Source of the DNA: CAZEHJ01 sp964512485
GTDB taxonomy: Bacteria; Bacteroidota; Rhodothermia; Rhodothermales; UBA10348
Length of the DNA: 61,817 bases
Direction of reading: 5' to 3'
Assembly: GCA_964512485.1 (NCBI GenBank)
Contig: CAZEHJ010000012.1
Span: 1 to 61,817 of the forward strand
The translations under genes and the position numbers were made by a program. Within the stretch, counting starts at the first letter, position 1; each line of letters opens with the position of its first letter. The notes below the pieces were generated by a model. The model saw nothing but the letters and a program-made list of their open reading frames with translations. It did not search any database and was not told the origin of the DNA. This document shows positions 54,816 through 61,817 of the stretch, in pieces.

Positions 54816-56222
54816 CTAGAGGTCGAGCATCCTGCGGATTCGCTGATCCTTGTACAGTTCCGGATAGGCCTGAGGGAAGGACTCTTTCTGTTTTGGGTCA
54901 AGTCCAAATGCCATCTTGATGGAGTGGATGCTTGCATCCGGATCACCCATCGCGAAGTGTGCCTTGGCTTGCGAAAAGTACGCTTTGGCGCAATCTGGCT
55001 TCAGCTTCAGTGCTCGAGAGTATGCTTCGAGGGCTTCTTCCAGTTGACCGGCTTCAAACAGCGTTTCAGCAAAGTCCATCCATCCCTCCCGATTTTCGGG
55101 AGCTACCTTCACGACCGTCCTGTAGGCGTTCACAGCTTCAGGAAGACGTCCAAGGTTGTAGGCGCAGTCCGCCTTTGCGTGCCAGAAATCAGGCGTCTCG
55201 GGACTCAGGACGACAGCACGATTGAAAAAAGACAGCGCTTCTTCAAATCGCTCGAGAGCATCGTAGCAGCAACCGAGGCCGTACCATGCTTCTGCGTAGG
55301 TTTCGTCAGCTTCAAGGGCCTTTTCGAAATAGTGGATTGAGCTCTCAAAGAGCTTCAGCTCTTCAAACGCGAGGGCGATGTTGTAGCACGTGGCCGCATC
55401 GTTTCCTTCGATTTCGAGGACTCGCTTGTAGCTCACGATCGCTTCCTTGAGCTCGCCCAGATTGGCAAGCGCATTCCCGCGATTGTAATGGGCCGAAGCA
55501 AACTCATCCGATATGACAATGGCCATGTCGTACGAGTCGATGGCTTCACGATACCGACCAATCCGATTCAGTACGATGCCGCGGTTGTACCAGGCATCGT
55601 GAGAGTAGGGGTCGAGGTCGAGGTGGCGATCGTAACTCGAAATACTGTTCTCTTCTTTCGAGATCCGGTCGAAGCAGAATCCGAGCTCATACCATACTTC
55701 CGGGTGCTCAGGGTTTATTTCTGCGCAGAGATTGAATACCGAGATCGCCTCGGCGATTCTGTTCAGCCTCTCAAGGGTGACACCGTTGTTGAAGAGTGCT
55801 TCTTCATTGTTCGGATCCAGACGCAGAGCATCAGAGTAGGCTTCCAGAGCACGTTCGGGCTCATCGAGGCTGTCCAACGTGATCCCGCGATTGACGAGCG
55901 TTTCCAGATCTGTCGGATTCAATTCCAGGGCTTTCTCGTAGGCATCGAGCGCTTCGGCGTGTCTGCCCATATTGTTTAGCAGAATGCCACGGCGCATCCA
56001 TCCGTCCGATGAGTACGGGTGCATTTCCAGAGACCTGTCGACGACGCGGAGTGACTCTTCAAAACGGCCTTTCTCGAAATAGTATGAAGCTATTTCTTCA
56101 AGGGTGTCCGAATCGAAGTAGACTGAACTACCTTCCTGCTCGAAGTGAGCGGCCAGGTTTTCCAACCGACTGTCATCTTTGAAGTCTTCGAAATCTTCAA
56201 ATCCGAAGTTAAAACTGCTCAT
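54816..56222 (-). CDS. Long tetratricopeptide-repeat protein
   Basis: From ATG 56222 (MSSFNFGFEDF) the protein has 468 residues and is made almost wholly of about twelve 34-residue TPR units. Examples are AWYNRGIVLNRIGRYREAIDSYDMAI, AHYNRGNALANLGELKEAIVSYKRVL and AWYGLGCCYDALERFEEALSFFNRAV. No signal peptide or membrane segment is present after the chosen start, so it should be a cytoplasmic scaffold. The longer frame to 56318 begins with a hydrophobic but poorly placed stretch that crosses the divergent promoter region. The partner is unknown. Confidence 0.88.
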   Translation of the reverse strand: MSSFNFGFEDFEDFKDDSRLENLAAHFEQEGSSVYFDSDTLEEIASYYFEKGRFEESLRVVDRSLEMHPYSSDGWMRRGILLNNMGRHAEALDAYEKALELNPTDLETLVNRGITLDSLDEPERALEAYSDALRLDPNNEEALFNNGVTLERLNRIAEAISVFNLCAEINPEHPEVWYELGFCFDRISKEENSISSYDRHLDLDPYSHDAWYNRGIVLNRIGRYREAIDSYDMAIVISDEFASAHYNRGNALANLGELKEAIVSYKRVLEIEGNDAATCYNIALAFEELKLFESSIHYFEKALEADETYAEAWYGLGCCYDALERFEEALSFFNRAVVLSPETPDFWHAKADCAYNLGRLPEAVNAYRTVVKVAPENREGWMDFAETLFEAGQLEEALEAYSRALKLKPDCAKAYFSQAKAHFAMGDPDASIHSIKMAFGLDPKQKESFPQAYPELYKDQRIRRMLDL

Positions 56223-56460
56223 GCGGTGCGTTAGATCGTACCTGAAAAAAAGAGCAAAGGTCTGCAGTGAAGCAGAGATGGTCGCTTGAAAGCTGATGAA
56301 CCAGAAAAGGTTCGTCACGCTGACACATAATATATGTACATCGTGCGAAAATCAAGAGATCCTACCTTGGCCTACCTTTGTTTATAAACGAGTAAATTGT
56401 TCTTTATTGTGTCTTGGGATTCAAAAAATTGAATCTCACACCACCATCGGAATCGAGTGT

Positions 56461-57087
56461 ATGCTTATCAGTTTTGAGGGAATAGACGGGTCTGGAAAGA
56501 GTACTCAGGCCAAGCGCCTGATGGCCCGTCTCGCTGTTGGGACAAAAGAACTGCTCTACGTCCGGGAGCCGGGCGGTACGGATGTATCCGAGCGAATCAG
56601 AGAGTTGCTTCTGGATCCGGCTGTCCAGATGGAAGGATTCACCGAGATGCTCCTCTTTTCTGCAGCCCGTGCACAACTGGTGCGGGAAAAGATGCGCCCG
56701 GTCTATGACAGAGGTGGAGTAATTATTTGTGATCGGTTTTATGATTCCACGATCGCCTACCAGGGAGGTGGCAGGGGAGTAGCCGACCCTGAATGGCTGC
56801 ATGGGTTTCAGGAGCAGGTGGTCGGAGGACTCGTACCTGACAGGACCTACCTGATACGACTCACGGTTGATCAGGCGGCAGCGCGACTCACAAAACGCTT
56901 CGGAGAAGATCAGGCAGCTGATCGACTTGAGAGTGCGGGGGAAGAATTTTTCCTGCGAGTGTTCGACGCCTATGAGCACCTGACCAATACAGAACCCGGA
57001 CGCTTTTGTGTAATTGACGGATCAGGTACGGAGGATGAGGTCGAAGCAGCTATCTGGGAAGATCTCAGTGGTCACCTTCAAAACTAG
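56461..57087 (+). CDS. tmk: Thymidylate kinase
   Basis: Phosphorylates dTMP to dTDP. From ATG 56461 it has 208 residues, normal for the family. It shows the P-loop FEGIDGSGKSTQAK (about 5-18), the YVREPGGTDVSERIRELLL segment, the DRFYDSTIAYQGGGRG segment and a C-terminal lid region with RLESAGEEFF. A longer frame to 56296 overlaps the divergent TPR gene and lacks similarity. Confidence 0.96.
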   Translation: MLISFEGIDGSGKSTQAKRLMARLAVGTKELLYVREPGGTDVSERIRELLLDPAVQMEGFTEMLLFSAARAQLVREKMRPVYDRGGVIICDRFYDSTIAYQGGGRGVADPEWLHGFQEQVVGGLVPDRTYLIRLTVDQAAARLTKRFGEDQAADRLESAGEEFFLRVFDAYEHLTNTEPGRFCVIDGSGTEDEVEAAIWEDLSGHLQN

Positions 57088-57136
57088 GAACAGGCTTTTG
57101 TATCAGAGGTAGATTGCCGGCACTCCCGAACTGAAG

Positions 57137-57616
57137 ATGAACAGCTCACCACTTCCCAAAGAACAGCTAGAAGTAGTTCGTCAGAGATATCTCGACTACT
57201 TGAAGGAGAAAAATCTCAGGCAAACTTCGGAACGCCTCTCGATTTTCGAGGAGGTTTACGATACAGCAGATCATTTTGACGCGGATGAACTGTATCTGAA
57301 ATTGACTGAGCGTGACGTTGCCGTCAGCCGGGCGACGGTATACAACACGCTGGAACTGCTTGTGGAATGCAATCTTGTCGTACGCCACCAGTTTGGAAAC
57401 AAACAATCCAAGTATGAGAGATCATACAGCTTCTGGCAACACGACCACCTGATCTGTCTCGATTGCAACGAGTTGTTCGAATTCTGCGATCCTCGAATCC
57501 AGAGTATTCGAGACATGGTCGCCGAAATATTCGAGTTTGAGATCAGTCATCATTCGCTCAATATGTACGGGCATTGCAAGAAAGTGGACTGCGAAAAAAA
57601 GGAAAAGGCCTCTTGA
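57137..57616 (+). CDS. Fur-family transcriptional regulator
   Basis: The 159-residue protein has a winged-helix domain (about 10-85: NLRQTSERLSIFEEVY, AVSRATVYNTLELLVECNLV) and a metal-binding dimerisation domain. Sites visible are HDHLICLDC (His102, His104, Cys107, Cys110) and a C-terminal Cys147-x4-Cys152 pair, giving a Cys4-type structural zinc site. This fits Fur rather than Zur or PerR, but the three cannot be separated reliably by eye. It follows tmk after 49 bases. Neither receptor gene shows an obvious Fur box by eye. Confidence 0.88.
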   Translation: MNSSPLPKEQLEVVRQRYLDYLKEKNLRQTSERLSIFEEVYDTADHFDADELYLKLTERDVAVSRATVYNTLELLVECNLVVRHQFGNKQSKYERSYSFWQHDHLICLDCNELFEFCDPRIQSIRDMVAEIFEFEISHHSLNMYGHCKKVDCEKKEKAS

Positions 57617-57707
57617 AGATGGCTTCTGTGTAGCGTCAGGCCGCTTTCGGGCACCAGAATTGGGTAGTTTTGTGTTCTGCGTGTAACAAGGATGTGGCGC
57701 GTGGGAG

Positions 57708-57742
57708 TTGAACTTTCACGGCACAGGTCGATAATGTATATT
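57708..57742 (+). promoter_or_regulatory. Sigma-70-like promoter of the small FN3-like gene
   Basis: TTGAAC (57708-57713), an 18-base spacer and TAATGT (57732-57737) match a housekeeping promoter; TATATT overlaps it slightly downstream. It lies about 35 bases before the TTG start codon. Confidence 0.5.
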
Positions 57743-57772
57743 GTGCGCTAGCGTTAATTTCATTCTCAGGAT

Positions 57773-58180
57773 TTGAAAAACGGCCTCTACATAGCTCTTG
57801 TGCTGGTTCTGACGGGTGCGACAATGTTCTCCGGACGTGTGCGTTTGTCTACGTTTGATATCACTGCGCAGGGCAACGATTTCGTGGTGTCCTGGCAATC
57901 TGAGTTGGAAGAAGATGTCAGGCAGTTTGAATTGATGCGCCGAACACCGAACAGCAACGACCAGTTTGTTCAGGTCTATGAAGTTCAGGCTCACGGTCCA
58001 AACCGTGCGTACGGATTCCGTGATTCGCAGGTCTTCAAATCGGGTAGCGACAAGCTGGATTACCAGTTGGAAGCAGTATACATGAACGGTGTCCGCGAGA
58101 TTGTCCGCTCCCAGTCCATGAACTATACCAGTACAGCGGTCCGTCGAACCTGGGGAAGTCTGAAGGCCATGTTCCAGTAA
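57773..58180 (+). CDS. Small secreted FN3-like protein
   Basis: The 135-residue product begins with TTG at 57773; a stop codon lies 18 bases upstream in frame, so no longer form exists. It has a signal peptide (LYIALVLVLTGATMFSG) and a single fibronectin-III-like domain (FDITAQGNDFVVSWQSELEEDVRQFELMRR, YQLEAVYMNG). This resembles the FN3-like part of the second choice-of-anchor-B protein. It has its own promoter and terminator, so it is a single-gene unit. The function is unknown; small secreted FN3 modules often serve in surface adhesion, which is only suggestive. Confidence 0.7.
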   Translation: MKNGLYIALVLVLTGATMFSGRVRLSTFDITAQGNDFVVSWQSELEEDVRQFELMRRTPNSNDQFVQVYEVQAHGPNRAYGFRDSQVFKSGSDKLDYQLEAVYMNGVREIVRSQSMNYTSTAVRRTWGSLKAMFQ

Positions 58181-58202
58181 GATTAATTCCGCAAGCAGTC
58201 CC

Positions 58203-58233
58203 AAGGCTCTCGCACCATTGCGAGGGCCTTTTT
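58203..58233 (+). terminator. Rho-independent terminator after the FN3-like gene
   Basis: AAGGCTCTCGC (58203-58213) pairs with GCGAGGGCCTT (58220-58230) over 11 bases with one G-T wobble, loop ACCATT, followed by TTT. It lies 23 bases past the stop codon and separates this gene from pyrR. Confidence 0.9.
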
Positions 58234-58294
58234 AGTTTAAGGCAGTCACGATTAATGTTGGCGCCATCCCTTTTCAATCAGTTCACGGGTCAGA

Positions 58295-58792
58295 ATGAAA
58301 ACGCGCATCATGTCACAGAGTCAGGTTCGCCGCACACTAAATCGGCTGGCCTACGAAATCGTGGAGCGCAATAGAGGCGCCTCCAATCTGGTCGTAATTG
58401 GCGTTGAACGAAGTGGGGCAGTCGTTGCGCAGCGGTTGGTGAATCACATCAATCAGATTGAAAACACGGCTCTTGAAGCTGTGAGTCTTGACGTAACCCG
58501 GTTTCGAGATGACACGCCTCATGAGGAAGGGGAGACCCGCCTCCCGGACCTGACGAACAAGGATGTCATCTTGGTAGACGACGTTTTGTTTACCGGTCGA
58601 ACGGCACGGGCTGCTCTGGATGCAGTGGTCAGGTCAGGTCGGCCTGGCTCGATCCAGTTTCTGGTTTTGATTGATCGCGGACATCGAGAATACCCGATTC
58701 AGCCGGATTACGTCGGGCGTGTGATGCCCACCAAGCACAAGGAACGAGTCGAGATTGATGTCTCGGAATTGGTCGTAGATGTGGTCGAGTAG
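58295..58792 (+). CDS. pyrR: PyrR, pyrimidine regulator / uracil phosphoribosyltransferase
   Basis: The 165-residue protein has the PRPP loop VILVDDVLFTGRTARAALDAV (about 90-110) and the RLVLIDRGHREYPIQPDYVGRV-type segment typical of PyrR. The N-terminal LNRLAYEIVERNRGASNLVVIGVERSGAVVA also fits. In Gram-positive bacteria PyrR attenuates pyr operons by binding mRNA; in Bacteroidota-like genomes it may act mainly as a uracil phosphoribosyltransferase. No pyr operon is adjacent. It is convergent with the PASTA gene, with only two bases between the stops. Confidence 0.92.
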   Translation: MKTRIMSQSQVRRTLNRLAYEIVERNRGASNLVVIGVERSGAVVAQRLVNHINQIENTALEAVSLDVTRFRDDTPHEEGETRLPDLTNKDVILVDDVLFTGRTARAALDAVVRSGRPGSIQFLVLIDRGHREYPIQPDYVGRVMPTKHKERVEIDVSELVVDVVE

Positions 58793-58794
58793 GG

Positions 58795-59559
58795 CTACTC
58801 CTGCGTTCGCGAATAGCGAAGTCGTATCTCAAAACCCTCACTGACACTCGTTCCGGGGGAGTGGCTCTGTTCCAGAATCAACGGTTCGTCATCCGGTTCT
58901 TCGGGTTCTCCGATGACAATTGAGCGCAACCGAACGTCAAGAAGGCGTTGTTGGGCCTCTTCGGCTGTCAGTCCAGTAACGTCTGGAACGACAACCAACT
59001 CATCTCCCAGGCCGGTGCCGTACCACAGGTTGACGACGGTGCCAGGGGGCACTCGTTCACCTGCTGACGGCTCCTGAAGTGTTATGATATCCTCGTAGAA
59101 CGAGGGGATGGAATCCGGAAGAATCTCTCCGACAATCAGATCATTGAGAGCCAACATGTTGCTCGCAACTCGAATCCCGTAGGTTTCAACGCGTGGGACC
59201 AGAACGGTCGTCGTGTCACCTGAATTTACCGTGAGGTACACCCGCCGTCCCGGTTTGACCAGCGATCTGGGCCCCGGACTCTGATCAATGACAACATCTC
59301 TCGGGAGATTCGGCTTCCTGAGTATGACCTGTTCGGTCTCCAGTCCAGCCTCTTCAAGAACCGTTGCGGCGTCTTCAGACGGTTGATTAACAACGTTCGG
59401 CACCTCGATCGATGCTTCATGCCTGGTAAATGTCGGCATGATCCACGAATTGAACGAGACGTAGAGAACTCCCGTCAGAACGACAAGCGCGGCCAGTCCA
59501 ATCCACACGTATGGATTGATGACATATTCTCGGATAAGCTTCAGAAAGCGCTTGATCAA
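58795..59559 (-). CDS. PASTA-domain membrane protein
   Basis: The 254-residue protein has a short cytoplasmic start, one membrane helix (about 17-38: YVWIGLAALVVLTGVLYVSF) and three extracytoplasmic PASTA domains (about 50-115, 118-188 and 190-252). Typical openings are VPNVVNQPSEDAATVLEEAGL and VPDVTGLTAEEAQQRLLDVRL. PASTA domains bind peptidoglycan fragments or beta-lactams in kinases and penicillin-binding proteins. Here there is no kinase or transpeptidase domain, so it may be a cell-wall sensor or scaffold. Confidence 0.88.
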   Translation of the reverse strand: MIKRFLKLIREYVINPYVWIGLAALVVLTGVLYVSFNSWIMPTFTRHEASIEVPNVVNQPSEDAATVLEEAGLETEQVILRKPNLPRDVVIDQSPGPRSLVKPGRRVYLTVNSGDTTTVLVPRVETYGIRVASNMLALNDLIVGEILPDSIPSFYEDIITLQEPSAGERVPPGTVVNLWYGTGLGDELVVVPDVTGLTAEEAQQRLLDVRLRSIVIGEPEEPDDEPLILEQSHSPGTSVSEGFEIRLRYSRTQE

Positions 59560-59639
59560 GGCTGGTAGAATGGCAGGTTTGTGGGACTGCTGCGCATACG
59601 AGGAACGCCCCGTCAGGTTCTATATGGCGGGTGCCATGT

Positions 59640-60914
59640 TCAATCTTCGATGATTGCCTGAAAGGTCATGGTCGTCAGTTTCCCGGAATCATCTATGCCC
59701 GGTCTCGAAATCATGGTCTGGGTGAGATAGACGACAACCAGGTTGTATTTCGGGCTCGCGAAGTAGGAAGAATGGTATGCGCCACCCCAGGAAAAATCTC
59801 CTTCTGCTCCCGGCTGACCGTAAGCGCCCAAATCCAGAATTACTCCAAATGCCAGACCGAATCCGGTACCAGCCCCCAGTCGAAGGTCGCCGATGTGATG
59901 GGCCAGCATCAGGTCTACAGTGGTCGGGGAGAGGATCCGAACGCCGTCCAACTCGCCACCATTCAAAAACATCTGCAGGAATCGCGCATAGTCCCGAGCC
60001 GTGGATACCAATCCGGCGCCACCTCCAAACGTAGCCCTGGGTCCCGCCACGTAGTGCCCCTGGCCATGCCAGTAGCCATCTTCATTCGTCTGACGTACGA
60101 GGCCCTTCTCCGTCGATCCATAAACAACCGCGAGGCGGTCGGCTTTCTCGAGGGGAATGAAGAAGTGGGTATCTACCATTGCCAGCGGCTCGAGAAGATG
60201 CTCATCAAGAAACTCATCCAGAGGATGACCTGACACTTCTTCTATGATGGCGCCCAGCACATCGATCGATAGTCCGTAAACGAAACGCTCACCCGGATGG
60301 GCATCCATCGGAAGCGTCGCCAGTTTTCGGACGAATTCTCGGATACCTTCCGGCCGGTCTGCGAGATACCAATAGGTCATGTCTGCAGCCTCCCATTCCT
60401 CGCTGGCCAGTCCGGTTCCCCAGCCTACCCCTGCAGTGTGAGTCAGAAGATCACGTATGGTAATCGGGCGCTGGGCTGGAACCACGTCATACCCGTCATC
60501 CGATTCGACAGCAACCGTGGTTTCCATCCATTCTGGTAGATATTTCCCAACAGGTTCCTGAATTCTGAGCTTGCCCTGTTCCTGGAGAATCAACACAGCA
60601 GTGCTAACAATCGCTTTGGTCTGAGATGCGATCCGGAACATGTCATCTGCTTCCATGGCGTCGCCGGCCTCGCGGTCGCGCATTCCGGCGGCTCGTTCGT
60701 AGACGATTTTACCTTCCCTCAAAATCAAGGTTACCGAACCCGGAATCATTGCGTTGTCGACGTATGCGTCCATGACTCTAGCCATTTGGTCGAGGCGTTC
60801 GCTTGACATGCCAACTTCTTCCGCGTCAACGTGTGTGAGCGACTGTCCGGAGGCGGCGGAAATGAACAGGAAACAAGCGAGAAATAGAGCGGCTGTTCGA
60901 CGGCAAAACATCAT
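59640..60914 (-). CDS. Secreted beta-lactamase-fold serine hydrolase
   Basis: The 424-residue protein has a signal peptide (FLACFLFISAASGQ) and a class C beta-lactamase/esterase-type domain. The SxxK motif is Ser97-x-x-Lys100 (IASQTKAIVS), the Tyr motif is Tyr213 (FVYGLSIDVLG), and DFSWGGAYHSSYF is the third box, with GGA in place of KTG. An ITIRDLLTHTAG segment also fits the family. Members include esterases, D-aminopeptidases and penicillin-binding proteins; the natural substrate is not evident. The next gene is the 16S rRNA on the other side. Confidence 0.9.
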   Translation of the reverse strand: MMFCRRTAALFLACFLFISAASGQSLTHVDAEEVGMSSERLDQMARVMDAYVDNAMIPGSVTLILREGKIVYERAAGMRDREAGDAMEADDMFRIASQTKAIVSTAVLILQEQGKLRIQEPVGKYLPEWMETTVAVESDDGYDVVPAQRPITIRDLLTHTAGVGWGTGLASEEWEAADMTYWYLADRPEGIREFVRKLATLPMDAHPGERFVYGLSIDVLGAIIEEVSGHPLDEFLDEHLLEPLAMVDTHFFIPLEKADRLAVVYGSTEKGLVRQTNEDGYWHGQGHYVAGPRATFGGGAGLVSTARDYARFLQMFLNGGELDGVRILSPTTVDLMLAHHIGDLRLGAGTGFGLAFGVILDLGAYGQPGAEGDFSWGGAYHSSYFASPKYNLVVVYLTQTMISRPGIDDSGKLTTMTFQAIIED

Positions 60915-60953
60915 GGTTGGGAGGGGTGTTGTGTAGAGGTTCTCGGCGGGTTC

Positions 60954-61002
60954 TTTCGCCTGATCTGATCAGGTATACATAAGGTACCTTTTTCAGGCGA
61001 AA
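60954..61002. repeat. Nested inverted repeats upstream of the serine hydrolase gene
   Basis: TTTCGCCTGA (60954-60963) and TCAGGCGAAA (60993-61002) are perfect 10-bp arms 29 bases apart. The spacer holds CTGATCAG-like and AAGGTACCTT (60981-60990) palindromes. This suggests a regulator binding region or a processed hairpin; no known motif is recognised. Confidence 0.5.
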
Positions 61003-61228
61003 ATCCGATGGTCTGCAGAGATTACGTGAAGTGTAACTTTTTTTTCAAATCGGGGAAACCGGTTGGTATAGCTGTGGTTGGAGGGCGTCGGTTCGAAAAT
61101 GAGGGAGCAGCTAATGACCCCGATTTTACGGCCTTGTTCTTCTCCAGAATGATGACTGATCTGACCTCGATGGTTGCCCGGTTTCGGCCGGGGTTTTTGA
61201 AGAGATCAATAAGATGATATTCGTGTTA

Positions 61229-61258
61229 TTGACTTCGGAGTAAAAACCGCCGTATTAT
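61229..61258 (+). promoter_or_regulatory. Promoter of the rRNA operon
   Basis: TTGACT (61229-61234), an 18-base spacer and TATTAT (61253-61258) form a strong housekeeping-type promoter about 170 bases before the 16S start. It is the best match in the region and is probably the main rRNA promoter. Confidence 0.6.
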
Positions 61259-61369
61259 GTCAGTCCGCGCCAAAATTTGGTTGGCTACCAAAAATCAGCC
61301 AAATCAGTGCGCATGGAGATGTTCTTTGTTTGATGGAATTGAATTTATAGCGAGTCCTTGTCAATTCGC

Positions 61370-61387
61370 GTCGACTTTTTAGTCGAC
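61370..61387 (+). repeat. Leader hairpin of the rRNA transcript
   Basis: GTCGACT and AGTCGAC form a perfect 7-bp stem around TTTT, 44 bases before the 16S start. It could be part of the leader processing structure. Confidence 0.4.
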
Positions 61388-61430
61388 ATTGGAAATTGAG
61401 GAATTAAAACGAACCTAATTAAACTTTTCT

Positions 61431-61817
<387 letters not shown>

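Larger units (their letters stand above)
60915..61430. other. Intergenic region upstream of the rRNA gene
   Basis: This 516-base stretch holds no convincing protein gene. It contains a nested palindrome near 60954-61002, a promoter at 61229-61258 and a leader hairpin at 61370-61387. A 69-codon frame at 61008-61217 is discounted because it shows no recognisable similarity and lies in rRNA upstream sequence. Confidence 0.6.

Noticed and set aside
56373..56380. TACCTTTG as a Bacteroidota-type minus-7 box before tmk
   Set aside because: It fits TAnnTTTG, but no TTG-type minus-33 box is found at the right distance, so I did not call a promoter.
61008..61217. 69-codon frame before the 16S gene
   Set aside because: No recognisable similarity or signal; sits in rRNA upstream sequence and ends just before the promoter.

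Overview
The window is a piece of a scaffold from a bacterium of the Bacteroidota/Rhodothermota lineage, most likely Rhodothermales-like. This placement is an inference from several features: a PUR-alpha-like DUF3276 protein, secreted proteins with type IX secretion C-terminal sorting domains, an ECF sigma/FecR/TonB-dependent receptor/DUF4249 cassette, bacillithiol genes, and the start of a 16S rRNA gene at the right edge. A run of exactly 100 N at 18694-18793 marks a scaffold gap of unknown true size. No tRNA gene, CRISPR array, insertion sequence or prophage was seen. Most of the window is ordinary chromosomal backbone.

Layout, left to right. 1-3.1 kb: two tandem secreted proteins related to NodB-type deacetylases but apparently without the catalytic Asp; the first is cut by the window edge. 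3.2-15 kb (minus strand): bshB1, leuS, bshC, a bifunctional nuclease, hisC, a PUR-alpha protein, punA, a membrane-bound SpoIIE-type phosphatase and recX, with several 4-base start/stop overlaps that suggest coupled operons. 15-20.8 kb (minus): a cell-surface signalling and uptake cassette made of ECF sigma factor, FecR, TonB-dependent receptor with STN domain, and DUF4249 lipoprotein. Between fecR and the receptor lies a 20-bp minisatellite that seems to have grown out of the last codons and stop of fecR. 21-23.5 kb: pheA and argS. 23.7-29.1 kb (plus): a DUF4159 protein, glyA, a pyrE-like gene, tatC and a C-terminal processing protease. 29.1-32.6 kb: an M20 amidohydrolase, a lipoprotein HtrA protease and an M23 peptidase, arranged so that two convergent pairs share a CTAG at their stop codons.

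32.7-41.1 kb (minus): nuoABCDEFGH for respiratory complex I followed by rpe; nuoI to nuoN are not here. 41.4-44.3 kb: a second TonB-dependent receptor, unrelated in context to the first. 44.5-48.7 kb (minus): two overlapping lipoprotein D-aminoacylase-family genes, one of which has lost the HxH metal motif, then a short-chain dehydrogenase with a coupled 20-residue reading frame and a strong terminator. 48.9-53.9 kb (plus): two tandem choice-of-anchor-B proteins with T9SS sorting domains, and a lipoprotein with one haem motif followed by a beta-propeller. 53.9-61 kb: a DUF368 membrane protein, a long TPR protein, tmk, a Fur-family regulator, a small secreted FN3-like protein, pyrR, a PASTA protein and a beta-lactamase-fold serine hydrolase. 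61.4 kb to the end: promoter, leader and first part of a 16S rRNA gene.

The genes combine a core (translation, purine and pyrimidine salvage, amino acids, respiration, thiol redox) with a large envelope component (receptors, proteases, secreted propellers). No complete, clearly new defence or mobile system is visible. The best candidates for novelty are the fecR-derived minisatellite, the degenerate deacetylase pair, the divergent aminoacylase pair, the secreted propeller cluster and the coupled micro-ORF.
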